NCBI GenBank assembly: GCA_002304945.1
Contig: DBPQ01000039.1
Location: 624-30,770 of the forward strand
DNA: 30,147 nucleotides
Direction: 5' to 3'
Source: Actinomycetales bacterium UBA1416
GTDB lineage: Bacteria; Actinomycetota; Actinomycetes; Actinomycetales; Actinomycetaceae
Shown here: in pieces, positions 22,386 to 29,740 of the stretch
How positions within the stretch are numbered: position 1 is the stretch's first letter
How the letters are laid out: every line of letters starts with the position of its first letter
The notes under the pieces: model-generated
The model's database searches: none
Seen by the model: only the letters and a program-made list of their open reading frames with translations
What the model was told of the DNA's origin: nothing
Translations under genes and position numbers: made by a program

Positions 22386-23299
22386 CGCAGCACCTCCAGA
22401 GCATGGGAGAGGTCGTCGGGGTAGGGGGAGGCGAAGGTCACCCACTCCCCCGTCCGTGGATGGGGGAACGAGAGCGAGGTGGCGTGCAACCACTGCCGGG
22501 TGAGACCGGTGCGGCGCGCGATGCTGGGATCGGCGCCATACGTCAGGTCCCCGACGCAGGGGTGCCGGATCGCCGCCATGTGCACCCGGATCTGATGGGT
22601 ACGGCCGGTCTCGAGGTGGATCTCGAGGAGGCTCGCCCGGGGCATCATCTCCAAAGTCCGGTAATGGGTCACCGAATGGCGCCCGCCGGCGGTCACGGCC
22701 ATCTTCCAGTCCGCGCCCGGGTGCCGTCCGATCGGGGCATCGACCGTGCCGGCGGAGGGATCGGGATGGCCCTGCACCAGCGCGTGGTAGACCTTCACCG
22801 GCGTCCTGTCCCGGAACGCCTGCTTGAGCACGCTGTAGGCGCTCTCCGACTGCGCCACCACCATCACCCCGGAGGTGCCGACGTCGAGGCGCTGCACGAT
22901 GCCCTGGCGCTCGGCGGCCCCCGAGGTCGTGATCGGGTAGCCGGCCGCCAGCAGGGCACCGAGCACGGTGGGACCGGACCACCCGGGTGAGGAGTGGGCC
23001 GCGACACCGACCGGCTTGTCGACCACGATGATGTCGGCGTCCTCGTGGAGGATCCGGAAGTCGGCCACGGGAGTCGGTTCCACTGCCGGTCCGGGTGCCT
23101 CCGGGAGGGTGACGTCGAGGTGCGCTCCAGCGGTCAGCCGGTCGGACTTGCCCACGGGACGGCCATCGAGGAGCACGTGCCCCGCCTCCGCCATCGCACC
23201 GGCCGTCGTCCGTGACACGCCGAGCAGCCGGGCGAGAGCCGCGTCCACGCGCTCACCCACCAGCCCGTCCGGGACGAGCAGGATGCGGGATTCAGGCAT
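22382..23299 (-). CDS. RluA/RluD-family 23S rRNA-type pseudouridine synthase
   Basis: Isomerises uridine to pseudouridine in RNA, most likely 23S rRNA. The 305-aa protein has an N-terminal S4 RNA-binding domain (about 13-60, RVDAALARLLGVSRTTAG) and an RluA-type catalytic domain. The catalytic Asp is in QRLDVGTSGVMVVA (Asp139), and the later GRTHQIRVHM motif is diagnostic. The ATG at 23299 overlaps lspA by 8 bp. An ATG at 23311 would add four residues (MRPP) and cannot be excluded; neither has a strong Shine-Dalgarno. lspA followed by an RluD-type gene is a common bacterial order. Confidence 0.93.
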   Translation of the reverse strand: MPESRILLVPDGLVGERVDAALARLLGVSRTTAGAMAEAGHVLLDGRPVGKSDRLTAGAHLDVTLPEAPGPAVEPTPVADFRILHEDADIIVVDKPVGVAAHSSPGWSGPTVLGALLAAGYPITTSGAAERQGIVQRLDVGTSGVMVVAQSESAYSVLKQAFRDRTPVKVYHALVQGHPDPSAGTVDAPIGRHPGADWKMAVTAGGRHSVTHYRTLEMMPRASLLEIHLETGRTHQIRVHMAAIRHPCVGDLTYGADPSIARRTGLTRQWLHATSLSFPHPRTGEWVTFASPYPDDLSHALEVLR

Positions 23300-23864
23300 C
23301 GGCGGTCTCATCCGTGTCGCGGACAGCGCCCGCGCGGGTGCCGTCCAGCTCCAGACCCACCAGGGCGAGGACGGCGATGCCGACTGCGGCCGCGACGATG
23401 GCGATGTCGGCCAGGTTCCCGATGAACCAGCCGCCGTAGTTCAGGAAGTCGACCACGTGACCGCGGCCGAACCCGGGCTCGCGGACGAGCCTGTCGATCA
23501 GGTTGCCGGTGGCTCCGCCGAGGAGCAGGCCGAGCATCACGGCCCACCAGCCGGAGTCGATGCGGTGGGACATCCGGACGACCACGGTGACGACCACCGC
23601 GGCCACGATGGTGAAGATCCATGTCATGCCGCTGGCGAAGGAGAACGCCGCACCCGGGTTGACGACCAGTTGGAGGGTGATGAAGTCACCGAGGAAGGGT
23701 CTGGCGACGTCCTCCGAGAGCGTCGCCGTCGCGATCACCTTCGTCACCTGGTCCACCACCACCACCGCCGCGGCGAGCAGGAACACCAGCACCACGAGCC
23801 GGGTGTTGGCAGGTCCCTCCCGCCGGCGCCGCACGGCCGGACCGGCTGCTCGGTGCCGGCTCAT
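23292..23864 (-). CDS. lspA: Lipoprotein signal peptidase LspA
   Basis: Signal peptidase II cleaves the signal peptide of diacylglyceryl-modified prolipoproteins in the cytoplasmic membrane. The 190-aa protein has an Arg-rich cytoplasmic N-terminus and four membrane segments (about 22-40, 80-97, 107-123, 148-172). Catalytic aspartates are Asp124 (TGNLIDRL) and Asp153 (GNLADIAI), with the VNPGAAFS element at 68-75. Upstream a GGGGGTGGGGG run serves as ribosome site at the ATG. The gap to wag31 contains a palindrome and a strong hairpin. Confidence 0.95.
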   Translation of the reverse strand: MSRHRAAGPAVRRRREGPANTRLVVLVFLLAAAVVVVDQVTKVIATATLSEDVARPFLGDFITLQLVVNPGAAFSFASGMTWIFTIVAAVVVTVVVRMSHRIDSGWWAVMLGLLLGGATGNLIDRLVREPGFGRGHVVDFLNYGGWFIGNLADIAIVAAAVGIAVLALVGLELDGTRAGAVRDTDETADA

Positions 23865-23874
23865 CCCCCACCCC

Positions 23875-23888
23875 CGTTCGCGCGAACG
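23875..23888. repeat. 14-bp perfect palindrome upstream of lspA
   Basis: CGTTCGCGCGAACG is its own reverse complement and lies 11 bp upstream of the lspA ATG, abutting the GC hairpin. It could be an operator. It has the halves in GTTC-N4-GAAC order, the inverse of the LexA SOS box CGAAC-N4-GTTCG, so it is not called an SOS box. Confidence 0.4.
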
Positions 23889-23916
23889 GCGGCGGCACCC
23901 TCAGGTGCCGCCGCCG
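23887..23916 (-). terminator. Strong GC hairpin after wag31 (terminator-like, no T-run)
   Basis: A perfect 13-bp stem, left arm 23887-23899 (CGGCGGCGGCACC) and right arm 23904-23916, around a 4-nt loop, 12 bp after the wag31 stop. No T-tract follows on the minus strand. It may reduce read-through into lspA or act on mRNA stability. It reads as an equally stable stem on either strand. Confidence 0.5.
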
Positions 23917-23928
23917 ACGACGCGTGGA

Positions 23929-24567
23929 TCAGTTGTCACCCATCTCAGCGGACACGTTGCCGCGCGAGTCCACGTCCGCGAGGAGACCCTCGAGGTAGGA
24001 CTTCAGGCGCGAGCGGTACTCCCGCTCGAAGTTCCGCAGCTCGTCGATCTTGCGTTCGAGCAGGGTGCGCTCGTTCTCGAGCTGCTGGAGGGTCTCATCC
24101 CTCTTGGTCTCCGCCTCGCGCACCAGGTTCTCGCCGTTGGCGCGAGCCTCCGCGACGATGCGGTCGCCCTCCTCCTGGCCGTTGCGCACGTACTCGTCGT
24201 GCAGGCGCTGCGCGAGGGCGAGCATGCCGGCGGCGGACTCCGGATTGGAGGACGCCTGCTGCGGCGCCTGCTGCGCGACCGGCGCCATCTGCGGGGCCGG
24301 CTCGGGAACCGGCTCGGGCTCCGGTTCCGGCTCGGGCTCGGGCGCCGGAGCGGCGGCCGGGGCTGCCCCACCCCGCGACAGCTCGGCCACCCGGTTCTCG
24401 CACGCCTCGAGCTTGGCCTTCAGCTCGTCGTTCTCGGTCTGGACGGCACGCAGGGTGTTGACGATCTCGTCAAGGAAGTCATCGACCTCGTCCTGATCGT
24501 AGCCCTCACGGAATTTCGTGGGCTGGAACCTCTTGTTGAGGACGTCGTCTGCACTCAGCAGCGCCAT
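23929..24567 (-). CDS. wag31: DivIVA-family polar growth protein Wag31
   Basis: Coiled-coil protein that assembles at negatively curved membranes and poles and directs peptidoglycan synthesis in actinobacteria. The 212-aa protein begins with the DivIVA membrane-binding domain (LLSADDVLNKRFQPTKFREG, YDQDEVDDFLDEIV). A first coiled coil (about 35-65) follows. Then come a low-complexity Ala/Pro/Glu linker with an EP tandem run (76-92), a Gln-rich stretch, and a long C-terminal coiled coil (about 110-200). The ATG has GAGGAG just upstream. A promoter GCGACA, 16-bp spacer, TATCGT lies about 55-80 bp before it. Usually essential and phosphorylated in mycobacteria (family knowledge). Confidence 0.95.
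   Translation of the reverse strand: MALLSADDVLNKRFQPTKFREGYDQDEVDDFLDEIVNTLRAVQTENDELKAKLEACENRVAELSRGGAAPAAAPAPEPEPEPEPEPVPEPAPQMAPVAQQAPQQASSNPESAAGMLALAQRLHDEYVRNGQEEGDRIVAEARANGENLVREAETKRDETLQQLENERTLLERKIDELRNFEREYRSRLKSYLEGLLADVDSRGNVSAEMGDN
24292..24342 (-). repeat. Hexanucleotide tandem run coding Glu-Pro repeats in wag31
   Basis: Residues 76-92 of Wag31 are almost wholly alternating Pro and Glu. They are coded by near-identical 6-bp units (GAGCCG/GAACCG type) that could gain or lose copies by slippage without shifting frame. Confidence 0.7.
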
Positions 24568-24615
24568 TTCGTCTCCTCGCTCGTTGGACTCGCTGCGAAT
24601 GACACGTCATCCGCT

Positions 24616-24650
24616 CCACCTCACGATAGCGGAAAAACCGCAGGTGTCGC
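24616..24650 (-). promoter_or_regulatory. wag31: wag31 promoter
   Basis: Minus-strand GCGACA (24645-24650), 16-bp spacer, TATCGT (24623-24628) gives a predicted transcript start near 24616 and a leader of about 48 nt with a good Shine-Dalgarno. A small GCGG-A5-CCGC hairpin lies in the spacer and could end yggT transcription. Confidence 0.5.
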
Positions 24651-24671
24651 CCTCCGCCCGGGCGCGTCGCC

Positions 24672-24968
24672 TCACATCTGCGCGGCGAATCCCAGCAGCA
24701 ACGTGCGTGTGAAGCTCACGAGGAGGAACAGCAGGAGGAAACCGAGATCGAGAGCGACTGCACCGATCCGAAGTGGTGGCACGATCCGCCGGAAGAACCG
24801 CATCGGCGGATCGGTGAGTGAGTAGACGAGGTTGGCGAGGACGAGGACGAAGCCGCTCGGCCTCCATCCCCGGGAGAAGGCCTGGATGAGATCGAACACG
24901 ACCCGCCCCATGAGGACGATCATGTAGAGGGTCAGGAGGAACGCGAGGACCTCCAGGACGGCACCCAT
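24672..24968 (-). CDS. YggT family membrane protein
   Basis: A 98-aa integral membrane protein with two hydrophobic segments (about 5-30 and 70-92) and the family motif SLTDPPMRFFRRIVPP (51-66) between them. YggT proteins lie beside sepF and divIVA in many Gram-positive division clusters and are linked to membrane or division functions, but no activity is established. The gene follows sepF by 12 bp, so cotranscription is expected. Confidence 0.92.
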   Translation of the reverse strand: MGAVLEVLAFLLTLYMIVLMGRVVFDLIQAFSRGWRPSGFVLVLANLVYSLTDPPMRFFRRIVPPLRIGAVALDLGFLLLFLLVSFTRTLLLGFAAQM

Positions 24969-24980
24969 GCGAGCGCCGGC

Positions 24981-25448
24981 TCAGCCCTGGTTGAAGAAGC
25001 GGCTGTGCACCTCGGCCTCACGGGCGTCGCTCTCCACGTGCACGGTGGCGGGCGAGAGCAGGAACACCCGGTTGGTGACGCGTTCGATGACCCCGTGCAA
25101 CCCGAAGACGAGACCTGCGGAGAAGTCGACCATGCGCTTCGCCTCCGGCTCGGCGAGACCCGTGAGGTTCATGATCACGGGGATGCCCTGCCGGAAGGCC
25201 TCGCCGATCTCGCGAGCCTCGTTGTAGGTGGTGGGGTGCACCGTCACGATCCGGGACAGCTCGACGGCGGGGTCGGCCACGGCGCGGGGAATCGGCGTCA
25301 CGACCCGGGAGGGAGCGCGCTCGGCGCGCTCGGCCCGCTCGGGGCGTTCCGGGGTGTCGGGCTGGTCGTCCACCGTGTAGTAGCCCTCGTCCTCCTCGAC
25401 CTCGGAGAGTCCGAGGTATGCCATCGTCTTGCGCAGTGCTCCAGCCAT
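24981..25448 (-). CDS. sepF: Cell division protein SepF
   Basis: Membrane-binding FtsZ anchor and Z-ring organiser; in actinobacteria it takes the place of FtsA (family knowledge). The 155-aa protein has an N-terminal amphipathic helix (AGALRKTMAYLGL) and an acidic linker. A short PERPERAERAERA repeat (33-45) and the SepF core (about 65-140, SRIVTVHPTTYNEAREIG, VIMNLTGL, RMVDFSAGLVFGL, VFLLSP) follow. The AGGAG Shine-Dalgarno at 7 nt supports the ATG at 25448; the longer open frame lacks family similarity. A weak -10-like TAGCGT sits in the 55-bp gap to pgeF. Confidence 0.95.
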   Translation of the reverse strand: MAGALRKTMAYLGLSEVEEDEGYYTVDDQPDTPERPERAERAERAPSRVVTPIPRAVADPAVELSRIVTVHPTTYNEAREIGEAFRQGIPVIMNLTGLAEPEAKRMVDFSAGLVFGLHGVIERVTNRVFLLSPATVHVESDAREAEVHSRFFNQG

Positions 25449-25503
25449 GGTCCACTCCTCATGTTCGTCACCGCAGACGCTATTCGAGCACGCCGGCGGC
25501 TTC

Positions 25504-26214
25504 TCACATTGGACGCGGCGTGTCGCGCAGCACGAGACCCGCGAACCGCCCGGTGACGCCGTCCCGGCGGTGGGAGAACAGCGCGGGCTCCTCCAGCGTG
25601 CACCCACCCGCGGCGCGCAGCGGCACACCGCCGAGTTGCCGTTCGATCCCTGCGACGAGGTCGATCCCCGGGGTGCCCCAGCGCGTGGTGCAGTTCGCGC
25701 TGAACGGCCGGGCCCTCTCCGAGAGCGAGGCACCGACCTCGTAGCAGCCGCCGCAGATGTGCGGCCCGGCGACGGCCCGCAGCGACCCCTCAGCCATCTC
25801 ACGCATCCGCTCCACCACGCGGGGGACGATCTCGGCGAGCAGTCCGGCCCGGCCCACGTGCACGGCCGCCCGGGTGGCGCCGGTCTCGTCGGCGAGCAGG
25901 AGGGGCACGCAGTCCGCGACCAGGACCGCCGGTGCGTGACCGTCCGCACCGGCGAGGACGACGGCGTCGCACTCACCGGCGGTCTCCGACGCCACGGTGG
26001 CGAGCACCCGCACCTCGGCGCCGTGCACCTGGTCCATCCAGACCGGCGTGGTCCGGAGCCGCGCGGCGAGGCGAGCCCGGTTCTCCCGCACGTCCGCCCC
26101 CGCATCGCCCACATGCGTCGCGAGGTTCAGGGAGTCGAAGGGCGGATACGACACTCCCCCGGTGCGGTCCGTGAAGACGGCGATCGCACCGGGGGAGATC
26201 CGGCAGGTGAGCAA
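25504..26214 (-). CDS. pgeF: Peptidoglycan editing factor PgeF (YfiH/laccase-domain family)
   Basis: YfiH-family protein, 236 aa. Members form a metal site from two His and one Cys. Here these appear as His64 (DQVHGAEV), Cys102 (ADCVPLLL) and His119 (AVHVGRAG). The usual HAGWRG is HVGRAG, a Trp-to-Arg-type variation that I believe is common in actinobacteria. Family activity in E. coli removes L-Ser from mis-made peptidoglycan precursors; purine nucleoside activities are also reported. The start is a TTG at 26214, 4 bp after the ftsZ stop, with the weak AGGGA nearby; no better upstream start was seen. Location between ftsZ and sepF is typical. Confidence 0.88.
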   Translation of the reverse strand: MLTCRISPGAIAVFTDRTGGVSYPPFDSLNLATHVGDAGADVRENRARLAARLRTTPVWMDQVHGAEVRVLATVASETAGECDAVVLAGADGHAPAVLVADCVPLLLADETGATRAAVHVGRAGLLAEIVPRVVERMREMAEGSLRAVAGPHICGGCYEVGASLSERARPFSANCTTRWGTPGIDLVAGIERQLGGVPLRAAGGCTLEEPALFSHRRDGVTGRFAGLVLRDTPRPM

Positions 26215-26218
26215 GTCC

Positions 26219-27391
26219 CTACTTCAGGAAGTCGGGGATGTCGAGGTCCTCGACCGGGCGGCGCGGGCGGTCCTCCTCGAACACGCGGGGGATCTCGAAG
26301 GAGGACTCCGGTGACGCCGCCGAGGCCGGTGTCCGCGGAGAGGGTGACGAGGCGGCCGCGACCGGGGCGGGTGCCGGGGCAGGCTTCTTCTCCGCCACCT
26401 CCCCCACCGGCCGGGAGGTACGGGCCGGTGCCGCCGCCCGCAGGTCGGGCTGGTCGAACCCGGCCGCGATCACGGTGACGCGCACCTCGTCGCCGAGCGC
26501 GTCGTCGATCACGGCACCGAAGATGATGTTCGCCTCCGGGTGCGCGGCCTCCTGGACGAGGCGGGCGGCCTCGTGGATCTCGAAGAGACCGAGGTCGGAG
26601 CCACCCTGGATCGAGAGGAGCACACCGTGCGCGCCGTCGATCGACGCCTCGAGGAGCGGGGAGGAGATCGCGAGCTCGGCGGCCTCGACGCTGCGGCCCT
26701 CGCCACGGGCGCTGCCGATGCCCATGAGGGCGGAGCCGGCGTCCTTCATGACCGACTTGACGTCCGCGAAGTCGAGGTTGATGAGACCGGGGGTGGTGAT
26801 CAGGTCGGTGATGCCCTGGACACCGGACAGGAGGACCTGGTCCGCGGACTTGAAGGCGTCCAGCACGGAGACGCTCCGGTCCGAGATGGAGAGCAGCCGG
26901 TCGTTGGGGATGACGATGAGGGTGTCGACCTCGGACCGCAGGCCGTCGATCCCGTTCTCCGCCTGGGTGGAACGCCTCCGGCCCTCGAAGGTGAACGGGC
27001 GGGTCACCACGCCGATGGTCAGCGCACCCAGGCTCCGGGCGATGCGTGCGACCACGGGGGCGCCACCGGTGCCGGTTCCGCCACCCTCGCCGGCGGTCAC
27101 GAAGACCATGTCCGCCCCGCGGAGCACCTCCTCGATCTCCTCGGTGTGGTCCTCCGCCGCGCGGCGCCCGACCTCGGGGTCAGCCCCCGCCCCGAGGCCG
27201 CGCGTGAGGTCGCGGCCGACGTCGAGCTTCACGTCGGCGTCCGACATCAGGAGCGCCTGGGCGTCGGTGTTCACCGCGATGAACTCGACCCCCTTGAGCC
27301 CGACCTCGATCATCCGGTTGACGGCATTGACACCACCACCGCCGATCCCGACCACCTTGATGACCGCCAAGTAGTTCTGGGGTGCTGCCAC
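26219..27391 (-). CDS. ftsZ: Cell division protein FtsZ
   Basis: Tubulin-like GTPase forming the division ring in the cytoplasm. The 390-aa protein has IGIGGGGVNAVNRM-like KVVGIGGGGVNAVNR (12-26), the GTP signature GGGTGTG (103-109) and the T7 loop NLDFADVKSVM. A variable Ala/Pro/Ser-rich linker (about 315-375) and the C-terminal peptide DLDIPDFLK, which binds SepF, follow. The start is a GTG at 27391 with GAGGGA upstream. The 130-bp gap before it probably carries its own promoter. Confidence 0.98.
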   Translation of the reverse strand: MAAPQNYLAVIKVVGIGGGGVNAVNRMIEVGLKGVEFIAVNTDAQALLMSDADVKLDVGRDLTRGLGAGADPEVGRRAAEDHTEEIEEVLRGADMVFVTAGEGGGTGTGGAPVVARIARSLGALTIGVVTRPFTFEGRRRSTQAENGIDGLRSEVDTLIVIPNDRLLSISDRSVSVLDAFKSADQVLLSGVQGITDLITTPGLINLDFADVKSVMKDAGSALMGIGSARGEGRSVEAAELAISSPLLEASIDGAHGVLLSIQGGSDLGLFEIHEAARLVQEAAHPEANIIFGAVIDDALGDEVRVTVIAAGFDQPDLRAAAPARTSRPVGEVAEKKPAPAPAPVAAASSPSPRTPASAASPESSFEIPRVFEEDRPRRPVEDLDIPDFLK

Positions 27392-27521
27392 GGGAGTTCC
27401 CTCTCGTCCGGTCCAACCTTCAACCTGAGCTGGAGATTAAGACAATGTTCTTTTCCTGCCGCCGTGAAGGTACGCACGCCACCCAGTGGTGGCAACGACC
27501 GCCGGGGGTGTGTCGCGCGGA
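27392..27521 (-). promoter_or_regulatory. ftsZ: ftsQ-ftsZ intergenic region, probable ftsZ promoter
   Basis: This 130-bp gap has the most AT-rich patch of the division cluster (about 27433-27457). On the minus strand it includes TAATCT at 27434-27439, a -10-like hexamer that would give a leader of about 35 nt. A directly repeated GGTTGAAGGTTGG follows at about 27413-27425. No convincing -35 was found. A 6-bp hairpin, GCCACC/GGTGGC at 27478-27493 with a 4-nt loop, lies just after ftsQ and may act as a weak terminator. Separate control of ftsZ fits its abundance, but the promoter call is tentative. Confidence 0.45.
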
Positions 27522-28415
27522 CTACTCGGTGATGGGGCGCCGGGGCGTCGACACGTCGTACACGGCCGCGGGGATCTGGCGCAGGGTCGCGAGCACGCTC
27601 GCCTTGAGCTCGTTCTCGGAGTCCCCGCCCCACCGGACGATCGCCCCGTTGAGCGTCAGCACCACCTGGTCGGCGTTCCGGGCGGCGACGCCCGACACCT
27701 CGGCGCGCAGCTCGTCCGGGAGCGAGGCGAGGATCGCGAGAGTGGCGCCGAGCGTGCGGGGCGTGTCCTCGTCCAGGGGGATGTCCAGCACCGGGATCCC
27801 GGCGGGTGCCGTGCCGACGACACCCAGGTCCACACCCTCGCCGTCGACCAGGGTGAAGCCCCCCTCGGTCGGCACCGCAGCCGCCGCCACGCGCGGCTCG
27901 ACGGTGATCGCGAGTCCGCGCGGCCAGTCACGCGTCACCGTGGCAGTGCGCACACCGGCGACCTGCTCGATGCTGTCCGCCAGCGCACCGGTCCCGAGAC
28001 GCGGGAGCGGCGTGCCCGCCTGCGCGGCGGCCAGTTCCCGCACCGCCGTGAGGTCCACGGTCCCCGCCGGCGCCTCCACGCTGATCCGGGTGGGGTCGAG
28101 GGCGAGGAGGGACGAGAAGAAGGCGCCCCAGCCGAGCGCGACCATGACCGCGACGGCGAGGGCCACCAGGCCGGCACGCCGCAGGATCGCGCGCCGCGTG
28201 GCTGCGGCCCGTTCGCCCAGCCTGGCCTGCAGGGACGGCAGGAATCGGGTGTCGACCGGGGGTCGCGGGACCACCTGCGCGGCGGGACGCGCCGACGGAG
28301 GTGGCGTTGGGCGCGCCGCTGGTCGCACCGCCGGAGTTGCCGCCGGAGGGGCTGGCGGAGGAACCGGCGGCGCCGCCGCGGTGCGGGTGACCCGCGGCGG
28401 ACGGGGCGGCCTCAC
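27522..28415 (-). CDS. ftsQ: Cell division protein FtsQ
   Basis: Bitopic membrane protein linking FtsB/FtsL and the septal synthase. The 297-aa protein has a Pro/Ala-rich cytoplasmic region (1-55, poly-Pro runs) and a single transmembrane helix (about 80-100, GLVALAVAVMVALGWGAFF). A POTRA domain (about 110-175, RISVEAPAGTVDLTAVRELA) and an FtsQ domain with the C-terminal tail DVSTPRRPITE follow. The GTG at 28415 overlaps the murC stop (GTGA). It is the last gene of a murG-murC-ftsQ run in the window. Confidence 0.93.
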   Translation of the reverse strand: MRPPRPPRVTRTAAAPPVPPPAPPAATPAVRPAARPTPPPSARPAAQVVPRPPVDTRFLPSLQARLGERAAATRRAILRRAGLVALAVAVMVALGWGAFFSSLLALDPTRISVEAPAGTVDLTAVRELAAAQAGTPLPRLGTGALADSIEQVAGVRTATVTRDWPRGLAITVEPRVAAAAVPTEGGFTLVDGEGVDLGVVGTAPAGIPVLDIPLDEDTPRTLGATLAILASLPDELRAEVSGVAARNADQVVLTLNGAIVRWGGDSENELKASVLATLRQIPAAVYDVSTPRRPITE

Positions 28416-29740
28416 AGCGCCCCCACGATCTCGTCCGCGAGGTCGGTGACGTCACCGGCCCCCATGGTCAGGACTAGGTCGCCGGGCCGGGCCGCCCCGG
28501 CGACGACCGCCGCGGCCTCGTGCCGGTCCGCGACGTACCTGCCGCGGCTCATGCGACGGGTGATCAGCTCCGACGTCACCCCGGGCTCGGGATCCTCCCG
28601 GGCCGCGTAGACAGCCGTCACCACCACCTCGTCGGCGAGGTCGAGCGCGGCGGCGAAGCGATCGGCGAACTGCCGGGTCCGCGAGAAGAGGTGCGGCTGG
28701 AAGAGCACGAGGACGCGGCCATCACCCGCCGCGGCCCGCGCCGCGGCGAGGGTGGCCGCCACCTCCGTGGGGTGGTGCGCGTAGTCGTCCACGACGACCA
28801 CGCCAGAGCGCCGGCCGCGCTCCTCGAAGCGCCGGCCCGTACCGGTGAACGCGGCGAGCGAGCGGGTCATCGTCGGGAGGTCGACCCCCAGTTCGAGCCC
28901 CACCGCGAGGGCCGCGGCCGCGTTCAGGCGGTTGTGGTCCCCGGCGACCCGCAGCACGAGGGGCTCCCGCCGCCCGCCCACGACGACGTCGTCGCCGTCC
29001 ACCGCGATGTCGTCGGGACCGGAGGGTGCGCTCCTGCCGTACGAGACGCAGCGGATCCCGCGGGCGCGGGCGACGTCGAGCAGGCCGGACGCGCCTGCAT
29101 CGTCCCGGCACGCCACGAGCAGCCCACCGGGCACGATCCTGGCGAGGAAGTCGTGGAACGCAGCGATGAACGCCTCCTCCGACCCGTAGTGGTCGAGGTG
29201 GTCCGGCTCGACGTTGGTGACCACCGCGATGCGCGGGGAGTAGTTGAGGAAGGACCGGTCGGACTCGTCCGCCTCCGCGACGAACACGCGCCCCGAGCCG
29301 AGGTGGGCACCGCTGCCCACGCCGACGACGGTCCCCCCGATGGCCCACGACGGGTCGAGGCCGGCCTCCCGGAGCGCGACGGCGATCATCGCCGACGTCG
29401 TCGTCTTGCCGTGCGCGCCGGCGACCGCCACGAAGTCCATGCCGGCTGCCGCCCGGGCGAGGGCCTCGGAGCGGTGCACGACCTCCAGGCCGAGGCCCCG
29501 GGCACGCACCAGTTCGGGATTGTCCGCCCGGATGGCGGTGGACACCACGACCACCATCCCGGGCCCGACATGCCCGGCGTCGTGCCCGACGAACGTGGCG
29601 ATGCCCTGCTCCGCGAGCCGGTCAAGGACCGCGGAGTGCCTCGCGTCGGAGCCCTGGACGGCGTTGCCACGGGCGGCGAGCAGTTCGGCCACCACACTCA
29701 TGCCGGCGCCGCCGATCCCGATGAGGTGATGGGTCACCAT
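28412..29740 (-). CDS. murC: UDP-N-acetylmuramate--L-alanine ligase MurC
   Basis: Cytoplasmic ATP-dependent ligase adding L-Ala to UDP-MurNAc, the first peptide-building step of peptidoglycan. The 442-aa protein has the N-terminal dinucleotide-like GIGGAGMS (8-15), the Mur ligase P-loop GAHGKTTTS (108-116) and EADESDRSF. NVEPDHLDHYGS, DDYAHHPTEV in the C-domain and LFQPHLFSRTRQF are also present. The start is the ATG at 29740, which overlaps the murG stop by 7 bp; a GTG one codon later is possible. Confidence 0.97.
   Translation of the reverse strand: MVTHHLIGIGGAGMSVVAELLAARGNAVQGSDARHSAVLDRLAEQGIATFVGHDAGHVGPGMVVVVSTAIRADNPELVRARGLGLEVVHRSEALARAAAGMDFVAVAGAHGKTTTSAMIAVALREAGLDPSWAIGGTVVGVGSGAHLGSGRVFVAEADESDRSFLNYSPRIAVVTNVEPDHLDHYGSEEAFIAAFHDFLARIVPGGLLVACRDDAGASGLLDVARARGIRCVSYGRSAPSGPDDIAVDGDDVVVGGRREPLVLRVAGDHNRLNAAAALAVGLELGVDLPTMTRSLAAFTGTGRRFEERGRRSGVVVVDDYAHHPTEVAATLAAARAAAGDGRVLVLFQPHLFSRTRQFADRFAAALDLADEVVVTAVYAAREDPEPGVTSELITRRMSRGRYVADRHEAAAVVAGAARPGDLVLTMGAGDVTDLADEIVGAL

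Noticed and set aside
23876..23887. GTTC-N4-GAAC as a LexA/SOS box
   Set aside because: The half-sites are in the reverse order of the actinobacterial/Bacillus consensus CGAAC-N4-GTTCG, and the downstream lspA is not an SOS gene.
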